Below are positions 41,894 to 54,000 of a stretch of DNA of 64,000 nucleotides, piece by piece. The stretch covers positions 14,591,930 to 14,655,929 of the forward strand of contig CM034549.1 in the NCBI GenBank assembly GCA_020055645.1, written 5' to 3'. The translations under genes were made by a program, and so were the position numbers. The DNA comes from Tomocerus qinae (lineage: Eukaryota; Arthropoda; Collembola; Entomobryomorpha; Tomoceridae). Position 1 is the stretch's first letter, and each line of letters begins with the position of its first letter. The notes below the pieces were generated by a model. It worked only from the letters and a program-made list of their open reading frames with translations, had not been told where the DNA came from and searched no databases.

Positions 41894-42965
41894 TAATATA
41901 TCATTCTAATTCAAATGATTTTAGACGTGATACAAAAATAACCACATGCAGTAAAAATTATCTAAATGCATTCTATACGTAATTGCAATTTTTCCGTCAA
42001 AATTTTTAAATGTCTCTTCTGTCAAGGAATGCATTAAGGTGCACCACTATACAAACTGAACCAAAGCAATCCAAAAGTATATAGACTCGCAAATTAGAAA
42101 ATCTCTATGGATACGTATCACTAAACCCCTTGATTACCATGTACATCATGGACAAAAAGATACAAGTGAAAAAATTGTATGACATTTTTAGCAAAGTCCC
42201 TAAGGATCTGAACTTACTGGACCTACGAAGAAGTGTAAATACCCAAAAAATTCACAGGAACTTTCTAAAGAGAAGTCCTGTCGAAAATTTGACATTTTCC
42301 ATCTTTTTATTGAAAATATCGCGGTTTCAAAATTGCAAAAAACTCATATTTTAGTGTTTTTAACTTTAAAACCGCGATATTTTCAATACAAAGATGGAAA
42401 ATGTCAAATTTTCGACAGGACTTCTCTTTAAAAAGTTCCTGTGAATTTTTTGGGTATTTACACTTCTTCGTAGGTCCAGTAAGTTCAGATCCTTAGGGAC
42501 TTTGCTAAAAAGTAAAATTACATTGAATTTGATAGTCAAAAAACGGCCTGTTGTGTCATAGCTACGCGTATGTCCCACCCTTAATGAGTAATTTAATATT
42601 TTCTTGATTTTAATACAAACACAAACAAAAATAAGAAATAGATATTCAGATTGTTTGCTATAATAATTGCTGATGACTTTCTAGCGATATTCTAATTTAA
42701 ATGATTTTATTTTAGACATGATGCAAAATTTAATCAGATGCAGTATTCATGAATTAAGAACAAACTACAGGGTAACTACGCATCTAATATAGTCTACGTG
42801 TGCTATTTTTGGTTTTCGTCAAAATTTTTACATGGCTCTTCTGTCTAAGGGTGCATTAATGATTAAAAATCGAATAATTTTCTTGATTGGTACATTGCAA
42901 AATATTAAATTGACGAATTTCAGATTTTTTGCTATAATTGCTGATGATTTGAATTTTTATATACC
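41894..42965. repeat. Diverged direct repeats flanking and following the 42.2 kb foldback
   Basis: The segment at about 41905-42033 (attctaattcaaatgatttt, then gtcaaaatttttaaatgtct) recurs at about 42689-42861 (attctaatttaaatgatttt, gtcaaaatttttacatggct). The segment at about 42576-42690 (ttaatattttcttgatt, gctataataattgctgatga) recurs at about 42865-42955 (ataattttcttgatt, gctataattgctgatga). This looks like an old tandem array, unit about 270 bp, that was opened by the foldback. Confidence 0.55.
42185..42511. mobile_element. Near-perfect 147-bp inverted repeat (foldback/MITE-like element)
   Basis: Arm 42185-42331 and arm 42365-42511 are reverse complements with three mismatches over 147 bp (98%), separated by a 33-bp loop. 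Outer ends read TTTTTAGCAAAGTCCC and its complement. Each arm contains the same open frame (KVPKDLNLLDLRRSVN...), on opposite strands; this follows from the symmetry and is not evidence of a protein. A TA flanks GCAAAG at both outer ends, so a TA-target Tc1/mariner-type foldback is possible. A transcript through it would fold into one long hairpin. Confidence 0.75.
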
Positions 42966-43749
42966 TCTCATACCCAATTTTAAGTATAATATGGCACTAA
43001 AAACTCTTTCAATTGAAGGTTATCGATTTAAAAATGATATTATAAAAAAGTCTGTGTAACTATAAATATGTCTACTAGAATGAAATGGCTGATTGGATTT
43101 CTTCAGATGAAGTAAGCAGTTATGTCTGCGTTATAAATAGAATCGTTTAAATTTTTTGCAGCTATAAAGTATAGATTTATATAAGGTGTGTAGTGTAAGG
43201 ATTATTTAATACATTGTGTAAGTATATGTATCAGTGTGGATGTTTTATATCTATTGTATAATGACTCCATATAGTACATGAGCATAAGTATTTGGATTAG
43301 AGTATATAAAATTGATTTCACGGTTAATGGTTGTAAGGACTGATTGTATGAGTCTAGGTGCGAATGTCAAAACATTTTGTGTGTATGCATGTATGTAAAG
43401 TATTTAATATGGTTTTGTTTTGTGTGTGTATTAGGTATTAGTCGATAGATAGGGAGTAGAAACGGCTTGAAGGGAAACGAAGCCAAGTTTGGATAAAGCT
43501 TTGTTGAGATTGAGAGTCAGGTGAGTATGGAGAAACAACTTTGGCAATGGCTCATCGTTTTCTTTCATCCCGCAGTCAGTTGAGTTGAGTTGGCCATCAA
43601 TTTACATCACACACACGGACAGATATGCAGATTTGTGTATGCGTTATGTTATTCTATTGTATCCATATATTATAATGTGTTGTCCATCTTTAATATGCTT
43701 TGTTAACATTTTAAAACAACTGGCAGACTGCAGACTTTGTAGGAGATAA

Positions 43750-44050
43750 AAGGCAATGCAATCCTTCGATTCGTCTCTGCTTAGTCGACTTGAGGAGCGT
43801 CGACAAGTTTTTCTAGCCTTTTGCTTGTTCTCGTTACTTTTTTCGATTGCTTCTTTCGTTGTTCTCCCCTCTTGGCTCGTTCGTTGGACGAACGGATGGA
43901 AATCTCGCTTCCGCCAAGGACAAGGTCATCAGACGCCCAGGTAGACATTCTATCGCCACTTTGTTGCCAAAGTGCCCGCCTGGGGTGCCCCTACCTCTTG
44001 CCACCAAGTCCCCTGCCATTCCTCTATTCAGCCTCTGAATGGCAACAGTG
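43750..44050. other. GC-rich island without an identifiable gene
   Basis: A sharp rise in GC content in AT-rich surroundings opens frames on both strands at once (75-94 codons), so open frames here carry little weight. Neither strand gives a domain I recognise. A promoter, an untranslated exon, or a capture of foreign DNA are all possible. Confidence 0.3.
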
Positions 44051-45665
44051 ACCAAACACATGAATGGGAGAACTTCATCTATTAGTACTTTATCTATATG
44101 TGCATACATATTAAACACTTTCTCAATTCTATAACATTCAAAATCATCTCTCTATACATTATCACTATCTCCGTCACTACATCTTACCACACCAAACCAC
44201 ACCGAGTCAAATCAAAGTCAAACTTCTACACTTGTATCATTCCTCCAATCATTCTACTATTATTCCAGCCAGTACATACTCTAACATACCATTACAATTA
44301 ATCCTAGAACCCAATAGGATTTATCTTGATAGCTCTAATCAATATAAATTCCTAACCAAAATTGCAATTTCCATTAGATCTTTAATACTATGCAATAATC
44401 GTAAATCAGCTGAGAAATTAATGTCATTTTAATGAATCCACCATTATGATACATAATATGGCTAATACTTTTAGGTAGAATCATTAAATGAAGAAAATTA
44501 TGGGAAAATGCGGGAAAATTTTAGTTAATGTGCAAAAGTAATGCTAAATTATAATATTATTGGTAAAAGCAACTATGCCTACTGGGTAAGCTTATACTTT
44601 GAGTCGTTTACATACAATGTATACAATGTATGTATTGTATAGGTAGTTTTGTTTTATGCATTACGCTTTGCACATACTAATAGTGTGCTTACAGCTATAC
44701 GTATATGGTAAGTTGGTTACACGTATACATTATGCAGTGCAGACAGGATTACCTGGTCTATTTGTCTCTACTTACCATTACTGGTAATGATTATGATGCT
44801 CCTAAATGATGTAAGTAGTAAACTTCATGCTATGTCACTTGCACAATCTGGTTTTCTCTAGTTTCTTCCGGAAAACTTGCTACATATAAATTCATAGGCA
44901 TATTTGATGAACTGAAAGAGAGGGATTTGCAAACAACAAGTCAGATATTCTCATCCTGTCATAATAAAGCCTTTAAACGTTTTCACATGAATCTTGCATG
45001 AATGTCAATTTCTCTTCTGACAGTCTTACAGGTAGACAAAGCTTTTAAGCATATTATTCTTGCAATCCATTAGACTGAAATCCGATAGCTTTTTAGACAA
45101 TTTATCCATTTTGACCATTGAGGAATTATTAATTTAGATCAATTTCATTTCCATAAATGTAGGTAGCTCTCAATAATAATTATTTAGTAAAAAACACCAA
45201 AACTTGGTTCCATCTACCTTACTCTTACGATTTAAACTTTTTCTGTCAAATAATTTTCTTGTGGCTATTGTGCTATGTTAATAAATTACGCTTACAATTA
45301 TGTGACTATAAGGAACAGATAAATGACTATTCTAAATACGGTAATGTTAATCCATTGTGGGCTTGATTAATTTATGTAATATGCATTGTATACGCAATAA
45401 AATGTCCCAACATACATGGCATTGAAAATCACAACAAATAAAGCTGTTTGTACCTATGTCGCATGTCTGTATGAAACTATGTTTCTATGTTCTATGTAAC
45501 TATCTAAACTATCGATGTTATGTGAAAATGCGGCTTTTTGTTTCAATGCACATGCGCGTATACAATATATATTGCATATTGCATAAAACAAGAAAGTACA
45601 ATAGGGATGGACATTAGCTTATTTCAAAATCAAATGTTAATATGCCTAATCATTTTGAACAAAAC

Positions 45666-46190
45666 AATATTGACATTAAATCACATTTTGTAATTTATAA
45701 ATTCAAAATTAATGAACTATTGACTATTATTTTACTGATGGGTTCATCAATGTTTACAACATTCTTAAGACCACCTTTCGAATGGCATAATCCTTCTTTA
45801 TGTACCTACAAATTTATTTCAGAGTTTGAAAGTTGAGGGATACAATCATCAATAAACATTTGCAACAAGTTGTGGCAGTTAGATCAAAGTGATGTATGCC
45901 TGGGCACTTTGTAACCACAGTACGAATTTTTGCCTAAAGCTACAGATCATAATCTAATAGATAAACGATATAAACGGAGCCATTGTAACATAATATTAGA
46001 CAAAAATCACATTTTGAAATTTATTTTTTTAAATTAATCATTTTGAGAAAGATAACACAAGAAATGTTGCCATTTTAGTTGTGGATTGAATATGTTCAAT
46101 ATTATGATATCAATTGATAGTACTTGAAACGAGCTTTCGAATGGTATATGACATATTAATGTAGCTACATAGAAAGTATTTATTTTAGGG
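45666..46190 (+). repeat. Two diverged direct repeats about 330 bp apart
   Basis: aaatcacattttgtaattta (about 45678) pairs with aaaatcacattttgaaattt (about 46003), and cctttcgaatggcata (about 45775) pairs with gctttcgaatggtata (about 46132). They may be remnants of one duplicated transposable element. Confidence 0.45.
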
Positions 46191-46210
46191 GTCGACATTT
46201 TAGGGCCATA

Positions 46211-46696
46211 TCATCATAAACGCCACTTTTTAAAATGAAGTGGGGCCATTTATTTATCTTAAGTGACACAGGCCATTTTATCATAAGCGACAATTTTGAT
46301 TTTAATGTATTTTATTTATTTCTTTCGTACTGTATAGAAAACTAAGATTTTAACGATTGTAGTATGTAGGTATTTAACAAAGGTATTTTTGATTTAACCC
46401 ATATTGATGTAGGTTGTTGTTTGACTAAATTATAAATGTAATTGTAATTAAAGGGCTACTTGCACATATTATGATGTATAACCCTTTTAACATAAATATA
46501 AATCGGAAATTCATTTTCATAGTAATCCATTGTGCCTGAAAAATTAAAAGACATCTCTAGCAATTGCAATTTTGCAGTTTGAACTATTTATGCATAGTTT
46601 GATGGACATTTTGTATGGAATATAAGAAAATTGTCGTTTATGATCTCGCATATGGTCGAAAGTCACTTATAAGCCATTAAGTGTCGCTTATGATGA
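46211..46696. mobile_element. MITE-like element with long, diverged inverted repeats
   Basis: Outer pair: TCATCATAAACGCCACTT at 46211-46228 against 46679-46696 in reverse (16 of 18). Inner pair: ATCATAAGCGACAATTTT at 46280-46297 against 46627-46644 in reverse (17 of 18), with a TTAAGTGAC match between them. The motif CATAA(A/G)CG(A/C)CA therefore occurs four times, twice in each orientation, as expected for transposase-binding subterminal repeats. No coding capacity. Confidence 0.6.
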
Positions 46697-49251
46697 TTAA
46701 ATGCTGTCTCAGCCAATAATGAATAATTCCCGTGAATTACCAAGGCTTATACCATCCGAAAGATTGGAAAGATCGTGTCAAGCACTATAAATAATATTTT
46801 CAACGCAAAAGTAAATTGGTGGCTATTCTTGTAACATGCAAATTGTATACATTTTTTAATAGTGATTCATTGCTATCATTATGAAATCAGTCTTTCAAAA
46901 TTCTTCCTAATTTGAAAAGTTTTTCACTTATACGCATGTTATGTAAAATCATATCGGAAATTCGGAAATGTATAATGTAATATAAATTGCGTATATTAAT
47001 GTTGCAGTTAAAGATGATATCCCCATTATGTGTACAATGTACACATAATACACAGTACATGTACTAGTAGATAGATAAGTCATGTAAGCATGCGACATAA
47101 GTATAAACAGCTTTATTTGTTGTGACGATTCGAAAGAGGAAGTAACTTCGAATGAACAATCAGAATGTTTTACATAAAGTTTGTAAGAAAAATCGTTTTT
47201 CAGTTTCATCGTCCAAATATCCGAACATTTTCACAAAATTTGAACTAGCTCTACCAATGCAAAGACAATAACTCATCTCAATCTGAATTTTCGCCACATA
47301 AACAGATCAAGCAGAGTGTATCAAAAAGGATATGATAAAACCCGATTCAATGTTAAAAGTGAAAAGCCACCATCCACGATTACGGTCAGCTAAAGGCAAA
47401 TGGCGAGAGTAGAGCTTTAATTCTGTAGAATAACGAAGCTGTATATCTGTCCTGTATATGCAGCTATCTCTAGGTCTTCTAATACAATACAAGTTCATAC
47501 TAATACAACAAAGAGCGAATAAGTCAAAATTAATTGCTTTTTAAGAACACAGATAAAAAACTTGTTTCTGCTTTATGTACTCGCTAATATTTACGGGCAC
47601 ATATATTATTCCCCTTGTCATAGTATCTTTCTATTAGATTTTGGCTTCTTATACGACTGTGTATTAACTACTTACATAAGTCGGTTTTTTCACTGGCTCT
47701 GTTGGATAATGTGGGTAGGTGCTTTCATTTCTTGCATTGGATTATAAACTAAATCATTACATTGAATACATAAAACGATTATGCCCGTTGCATTTACAGG
47801 GAAGTATTTGCATTATATACAAAATATATGCCATTGTCACAAGTATAGAAATTAGAATTAGTAACAGTATGCAGTTCAGCATGCAACTATTAAATTATTG
47901 ACTTGTCCATTAAACAGCAGAGAATTTTATTATTTTGTATTTAATGTAGCTATACATGATAATATTAGCTCTACTAATGTTAGATAGGATATTATGCATA
48001 GATAAAACTATTGAAAGGATAGGCAAACATTGTAGTAGGTACTAATAAAGATATGGTAGATGTATATAACTTAAAAACATTTATTAAATGTTCATGTAGG
48101 CATTAAAGCCAACTCCCTGCTATTCCATATCAGCAAAGCAGTTGATGTTGATACGCGTCAGTAGTAAATATACTAAATTAAAATTATGCAGCACAAGACA
48201 AGCTCGAGTTGTTAATTTACAACAACTTATTTTTATTGTCCGTTTATAATGCTTCGTTATAGGCTTCGTTACTTCAAAGCTAGTTTTGGCAAATCTTTAT
48301 TGCTGTGCTAATGCATTAGTGCATACACATCATGCCATAAAATTACGATTAGTTATTAGCCACGCATACACAACGCTTTAACGCTCATTGTATTGATTGC
48401 ATGCATACCTTCGTTTTTTAAATTGAAGAATTCATCAAATTAAATCGACCACTGTGTGTGGTATAATCAAACAGGACCTTATTTACCTTCCATGTGCATG
48501 ACTGTTAGAATTACTATAATGAATCTATTGTTCTGTAACCCTTTCCTATTCTTTTTCACACAATTTAACTGTTTCTAAAATTATAATACTTTACCTTTCG
48601 TAACCTTTTACTATAATATTGACAGTTCAATATTCTTTGAACTTGCAATCGCCATTACAAATAGTTTATCCATGAATACCTCCATAAAACTAGTTGTTAA
48701 TAATATCAAAGTAAAGTTTCAATAGATATTTACAATATAAAAATTCCCTTTCAAATGCATACACATTACGTTTAACCCGAAGTCGGAGAATTTACAGCCA
48801 AAGATAAGTGAATCACAAAGTTTCTACAGAGATCGGCTGGGCATCTATGAAGAAAAACAAGAGCTATATGTAGCTGGAGACTATCCATAGGGGTATCTCA
48901 TGTTGCACTTGGAGAAAAACGTCTACTGTATACAGCCTGCACATTATTTTCGCTGCCCTAGTGCTTTTCCCTTTTTTCACCATAAATTACTCAATTACTC
49001 TAAACTTAATTGATGTAGGATGTATACGAATATCAAAAATAGCAGTTCCTTGATTGGATGTGGTGTTTTAAATAAGCTATAAGCTTGCCACCCTTATCTT
49101 CGATAGGGGTATTTGTTAAACTCGCTAGGATAGCTTAACTTAAATCCGCGATACTGATCCCCTAAAAAGACTTGAAATTTTATGCCCTATTTTAATGAAT
49201 TCGTTTAATAATTATTACTATACTAGTCATACCCAAGTAGTATCAATCAGC
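46697..49251. other. Gene-free stretch between two repeat elements
   Basis: AT-rich. It contains a perfect 11-bp-arm palindrome (ttatgtgtaca-a-tgtacacataa) at 47026-47048. The short frames here have no recognisable similarity. Confidence 0.4.
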
Positions 49252-49515
49252 AACCAATTTAGACGAATTTAAACCAATTTAGACGGAATTAGACGAATTT
49301 AGACCAATTTAGACGGAATTAGACCAATTTAGACGGAATTAGACCAATTTAGACGAATTTAAACCAATTTAGACGAATTTAAACCAATTTAGTCGAATTT
49401 AGACGAATTTAGACGAATTTAAACCAATTTAGACGAATTTAAACCAATTTAGTCGAATTTAGACGAATTTAGACGAATTTAGACGAACTTAGACGGACTT
49501 GGACCAATTTAGACA
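49252..49515 (+). repeat. Minisatellite of alternating 10-bp units (20-bp period)
   Basis: About 26 decamers of the type GACGAATTTA / AACCAATTTA, with variants GACGGAATTA and GACCAATTTA, in a two-step 20-bp alternation. Higher-order blocks repeat, for example the order ..AACCAATTTA GTCGAATTTA GACGAATTTA GACGAATTTA.. occurs twice. The following sequence matches that after a shorter array at 40.25 kb, so the array sits inside a dispersed element. Confidence 0.85.
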
Positions 49516-50882
49516 AAAAGCTGAACTAAACCTAATTGGTTTTTATGGTGTCGGAAATGGTCTTCATTTAAAAACATGCTAATGCTACCTAATAGCTTAG
49601 TCGAGATTGCTGTAAATAGTATATTTACATATATAGTACATATACATATACATACGTAGTTAAAATTGCTTTATCAAGTCTACGATTATAACAGACTATG
49701 CTAATCAATCATTAATAAAAATGAGTTAATTTGTGCAGCCAAATGGCTGTAATGCATCATAATAAATCATCGGAATCTCGAAGAACATACATTTTAAACA
49801 TTTAATCAGCACACCACGGAACACAAAAGTAACAATTAACGACACAATGATTAAATTGTAGATTTGCATTAGCACTTTCTTAGTATTATATATTATACTT
49901 GTAGTTCCAGCTCAATATGCCTCGAATTTGTCACTCTATAGAAATGCATTTTTGGCATCTTGTTATTCTTGTTCGAGCTAACAGCGATGCAAACAATTAA
50001 ATATTTTAGTTCGAAGATAATATTGTATTAGTTCTTTAAGTATGCTACAAGTGTTTAGATTCCATTAATATTAACATCCATATTTCAGAAAAGCATATCA
50101 GCTAAAGCATTCATTAGATTTGTCAATCAATTCACATCTGCGGGTCCCTCGATTCCAGCCCTTCATTCACATGAAGTTATATCTAATGGCTACTCACCTA
50201 AAGTGTAGTAATCATTTAGTATATTATGTATTTGTATTCAAAGCACAAAATACTAAGACATAGATTAATTTTAGAGCTAGCCAAAAGGGCTAAGACAATT
50301 TTTCACAATGTTCATGGACATAGCTAGAATCAGTAAGTAAGTATAGTATTTATACATCTATAGCAAGAATACATTTATAACATCAACATTAGACTGCATA
50401 AATATTACTAGACAACATCACAACTACCTGTTTAGTCAATTGATATGATACATAAACATAAATAAATGTTTCTAGTATTCCATTTCAACCAAACCTACAA
50501 AACCTTGTCTCATTATAGGGCTTCATAGAAATAGTATTACAATTTGTATAGTTTAATCATCAAAAATGGACTATTTGTTGACTACATCAATATTCAACAT
50601 GCATTTATATCCGAATCGTTTCGCAGAAGCATACATGGACATCTGTAAGTACTCTAAGTACATAATATGTTTCGTTTGACGGAAAGTTCCAAGAAATCAC
50701 ATCTTTATAAAGCTTTAGTTTGTATACCCTGAACAATTCATTTGACTGGAAAATCTACACAAAAATCAATATGAGACCAAATGAAACTACAACAATATAA
50801 ACAAGAGATAAATAAGATACACACCAACAATACGTTATAATAATGAGTGTTCTTGACATGCAGCCATCCTCCTTATCATCGT
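49516..50882. other. Non-coding tract downstream of cry
   Basis: AT-rich; probably includes the cry 3' UTR and flank on the minus strand. No canonical minus-strand AATAAA was found close to the stop; an ATTAAA variant (tttaat on plus) lies near 50552. Confidence 0.4.
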
Positions 50883-50914
50883 TGATCATTGATCATTATC
50901 ATGATCAATGATCA
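50883..50914. repeat. Perfect 14-bp-arm palindrome covering the cry stop codon
   Basis: TGATCATTGATCAT at 50883-50896 and its exact reverse complement at 50901-50914, with the 4-base spacer TATC. The cry TGA stop (50905-50907, minus strand) and the last two codons lie in one arm. In mRNA this would be a 14-bp hairpin with a tetraloop beginning at the end of the reading frame. Confidence 0.85.
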
Positions 50915-51078
50915 CAGCAATCAGCTAACCACATGAACTGACGCGCTTCTTGGGTACTCGATGGACAAGGGTGAGCTGGGTTTCCAAATAATTGTGCACG
51001 AAGAGCCACCATTTTCTCTCCGTTGGTTGCAGATGCCATAGCATGGTTAACCATTGGTTTTGGGTAATCTTTCCCAAT
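50905..51078 (-). CDS. cry: cry last coding exon: C-terminal lid and regulatory tail
   Basis: Opens [20 protein letters not shown] at residue 487 and ends at the TGA in the palindrome. The tail contains [15 protein letters not shown]. Residues 534-536 (FMW) occupy the position of fly FFW, the plug that enters the flavin pocket and is released on illumination. Confidence 0.93.
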   Translation of the reverse strand: MGKDYPKPMVNHAMASATNGEKMVALRAQLFGNPAHPCPSSTQEARQFMWLADCCDH

Positions 51079-54000
51079 CTAATTCATAAATCACATCCAA
51101 TTCATGTTTTTGTTGCAATAAATAACGCATATTTTCATTATTGAATTAAAAATTGGTATTACAACGCATCCATATTCCATTTGGAGATTGATAGAAGCTT
51201 TCCAGGGCTCGAAAATGAGCGGCACAGGAAATTTCGCCAATTTTGGGATGTAACGCCTAGAGAATACAATAATCACTGTTTATATTTAATTTTACTATGA
51301 AAAATATAGGTTAACTATTTTCCATGAAGCTACTTTATGAAATCCCCTTTAGGATCCAAACGCTGTGCATAATTCGTTGGACAAATGCAGTGAGTGCAAT
51401 CCAACACGTTTTCAAAAGCAGAGGAAGAGACCCACATCCAATTCCCAGCGCAGACAGACCAGTCTGCGTCCAAAAGATATCTAAGATTTATAACCAAGTG
51501 AATTTGTTAAGAAGTCTCAGCTGTGTAGATATAGACAGTAGGCAATTTAATCTAACATAATATTAAATGCATACTTTCACCTGCTTTCACTTAATCATTC
51601 TCGATAAAATATTGTTGTAGATAAATTGTTAAATAGCAATAGTCATTTGTACCAGGATGGTCTAAGGAATTTTTTCTTGTCTAATGCATTTGGGTATAAA
51701 TAGAGCCGAAAGCTCAGTTTGAAGGACAGAATTCAATGTTTACTTACTTGAGAAAGTGCTTAAGACCGTTTTCCCAAGAGATCCACAGATCGCCCCGTGT
51801 TAGGAAAGATGCCACAGCATTCCGGGTAACATGATGGAGCCAACCTTCTTCCACCAATTGTTTCATTGCAGCATCAATAAATGGAAATCCAGTGCGTCCG
51901 TCTTTCCATCTCTTAAGCCTTTCTTTTGCACATGTGTCCGTAGCCCAAGGGATATTCAAACAAATTGGATTCGGCCCCATTTTATCATAGTCAGGATTCA
52001 GAACTGACATCACGTAGAAGTACTCACGCCAAATCAATTGGCCTGTGTGGAATAAAAGTAGTAAAAGTAAATACTAGTTTAATACCAAAAACTGTCTCAA
52101 TTCTTCATTGTTTAAATTTTCTTTGGTGAAATGTGGTGAAAGTCTTCATACGGAAGAAAATGTCACTAAAGCTAAAAGCCTAATCGTTGCATTGTACAAT
52201 CTTTCACTTAAATAATGAAGTTTTATTGAAATCATTAGTTGAGAGCGAACGCAGAACATCTCTGAATTGAGGGCATGTTAGTAATTTGATAATGCATTTT
52301 GACAATACCTGTCTTTACGAAGAGAAAGCATATACATTACATAAAATGTACTGACGTATAATAATGACATTGATTGACGTCAGTATTATTATAAGTTATA
52401 CATTCGTTTATAGGAATGTATTACGAAAGAGAAGTCTTTAGAATCAAACCCTTTATTATTCAAGCAATATTTGTTAGAAAATTGGTTACGTGATCCCTGA
52501 TCCCATGATCTGAAAGCAATTGTATGATCACTAATGAGGTTAGGTAATGTCAGTCATAATCTGAGTAATTGGCTTTATAAAATGAAGGTACATTCAAAAA
52601 AGAGATCTTTATATTGTATAATAAGGCAACTGAAAGCTAATACATACTTTTGTAATGCTGTGCTCAATAAAATGGAAAAATGACGTCTTTGACATTATTA
52701 TATAACTCGATTTGGAGTGCTTGAAATTGTAATGGGTGCATGTCAGTAGAAAGTTCTGGGATGTGTCTATATCATCAAAGGTAAAAAGAAGTTGGGAAAA
52801 ACTTGATTGAGTCACTATCACAGATTATTAAGTTACCTTATTGCTTCTTTCGGTATCAAATTCACACTAATGATGATATAAAGAGGACAAGCGACAATAT
52901 CCTTATATTGAAATGGATTAAATATATACCTATATAGTGAGACGAAAAGAAAACATCTCAGAAAATTGACTTTTTAGCTATTTCTTTGTGGATGAAAGTT
53001 TGTAGGGGAAAATGGCTCAAACTCTTGAGTCACACTATGTAAGTACTAATATTCTTTCTCTGCCAGGAAAATTCCAGCATCTATCACTATCATTTGAACC
53101 TGGTGGATGCTAGAGAGACATTTCGATTCCGGTTACAAATACATCGACATGACTTTCTTTACGATAGAGCTTTATTATCATTTGTACTATGACTTCTATA
53201 CCAAATTGATATAGGTAGGCACGTATAGTGATTGAGACGTAGTTGTGGAAGGTAGTCAAAACAGAATAGTAACTTACCCGTGATAGTCTCAAAGGACCCT
53301 TTCTCCTTCACGACAGATGAGAACAAATCATGAACAGACCAGTAAAAGTGTCGCACTGAAAGACAGCCTAGGTACAGATAATAATGTTTCAATGTGAATA
53401 AGATAAACATGACATGAGATTAGACAGACGCGGCTTGACATGGCACTTGGCCTACTTAGCTGTAAATGATGGCTATATAAATGCAGAATTCATGCTGATC
53501 TGTTACGTGCATTATTTCCATTCTGATTTCCGAATGTTTATAGCGTTCACCGAATTTACAACTTAGATCATCTAATGGAAAATCTTTTCCTTGTGTTGCT
53601 ATCCAATATTCATGCATGGTCATGAGGCAACATTGTACTCTTCCTTTCAAAATACTACACACTATAGTACTACTGCAAAATTACCATATTAAAAACTTTC
53701 ACTGGTGAAAGTTTTTAGCATGTTAATCTCGTACACAGCTTAATAATTGAAGTCGTGACTAGTGACTTTCTTTCGCCTAATATTTTCTTTCCAATTGCTT
53801 AGTTTAAAACTTACGTTTTCCAAGAGCAACAGTAAAAAAGTCGCTTGATTCTCGCTGACTTCTGAAATGGGTTACGAAATAAGTTTTACAGCAATAATTG
53901 CTTTCCAATGATGTCTATTACCTAACCTATTTCCTAAGGTCTCTATTCTTTACATTGCTGATCATTTTGTAGATATTTCCAATGACAATAAGAGAAAATT

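Noticed and set aside
42130..42578. Two frames sharing KVPKDLNLLDLRRSVN on opposite strands as a possible gene pair
   Set aside because: The identity is explained entirely by the inverted repeat; no start, splice or domain evidence supports a protein.
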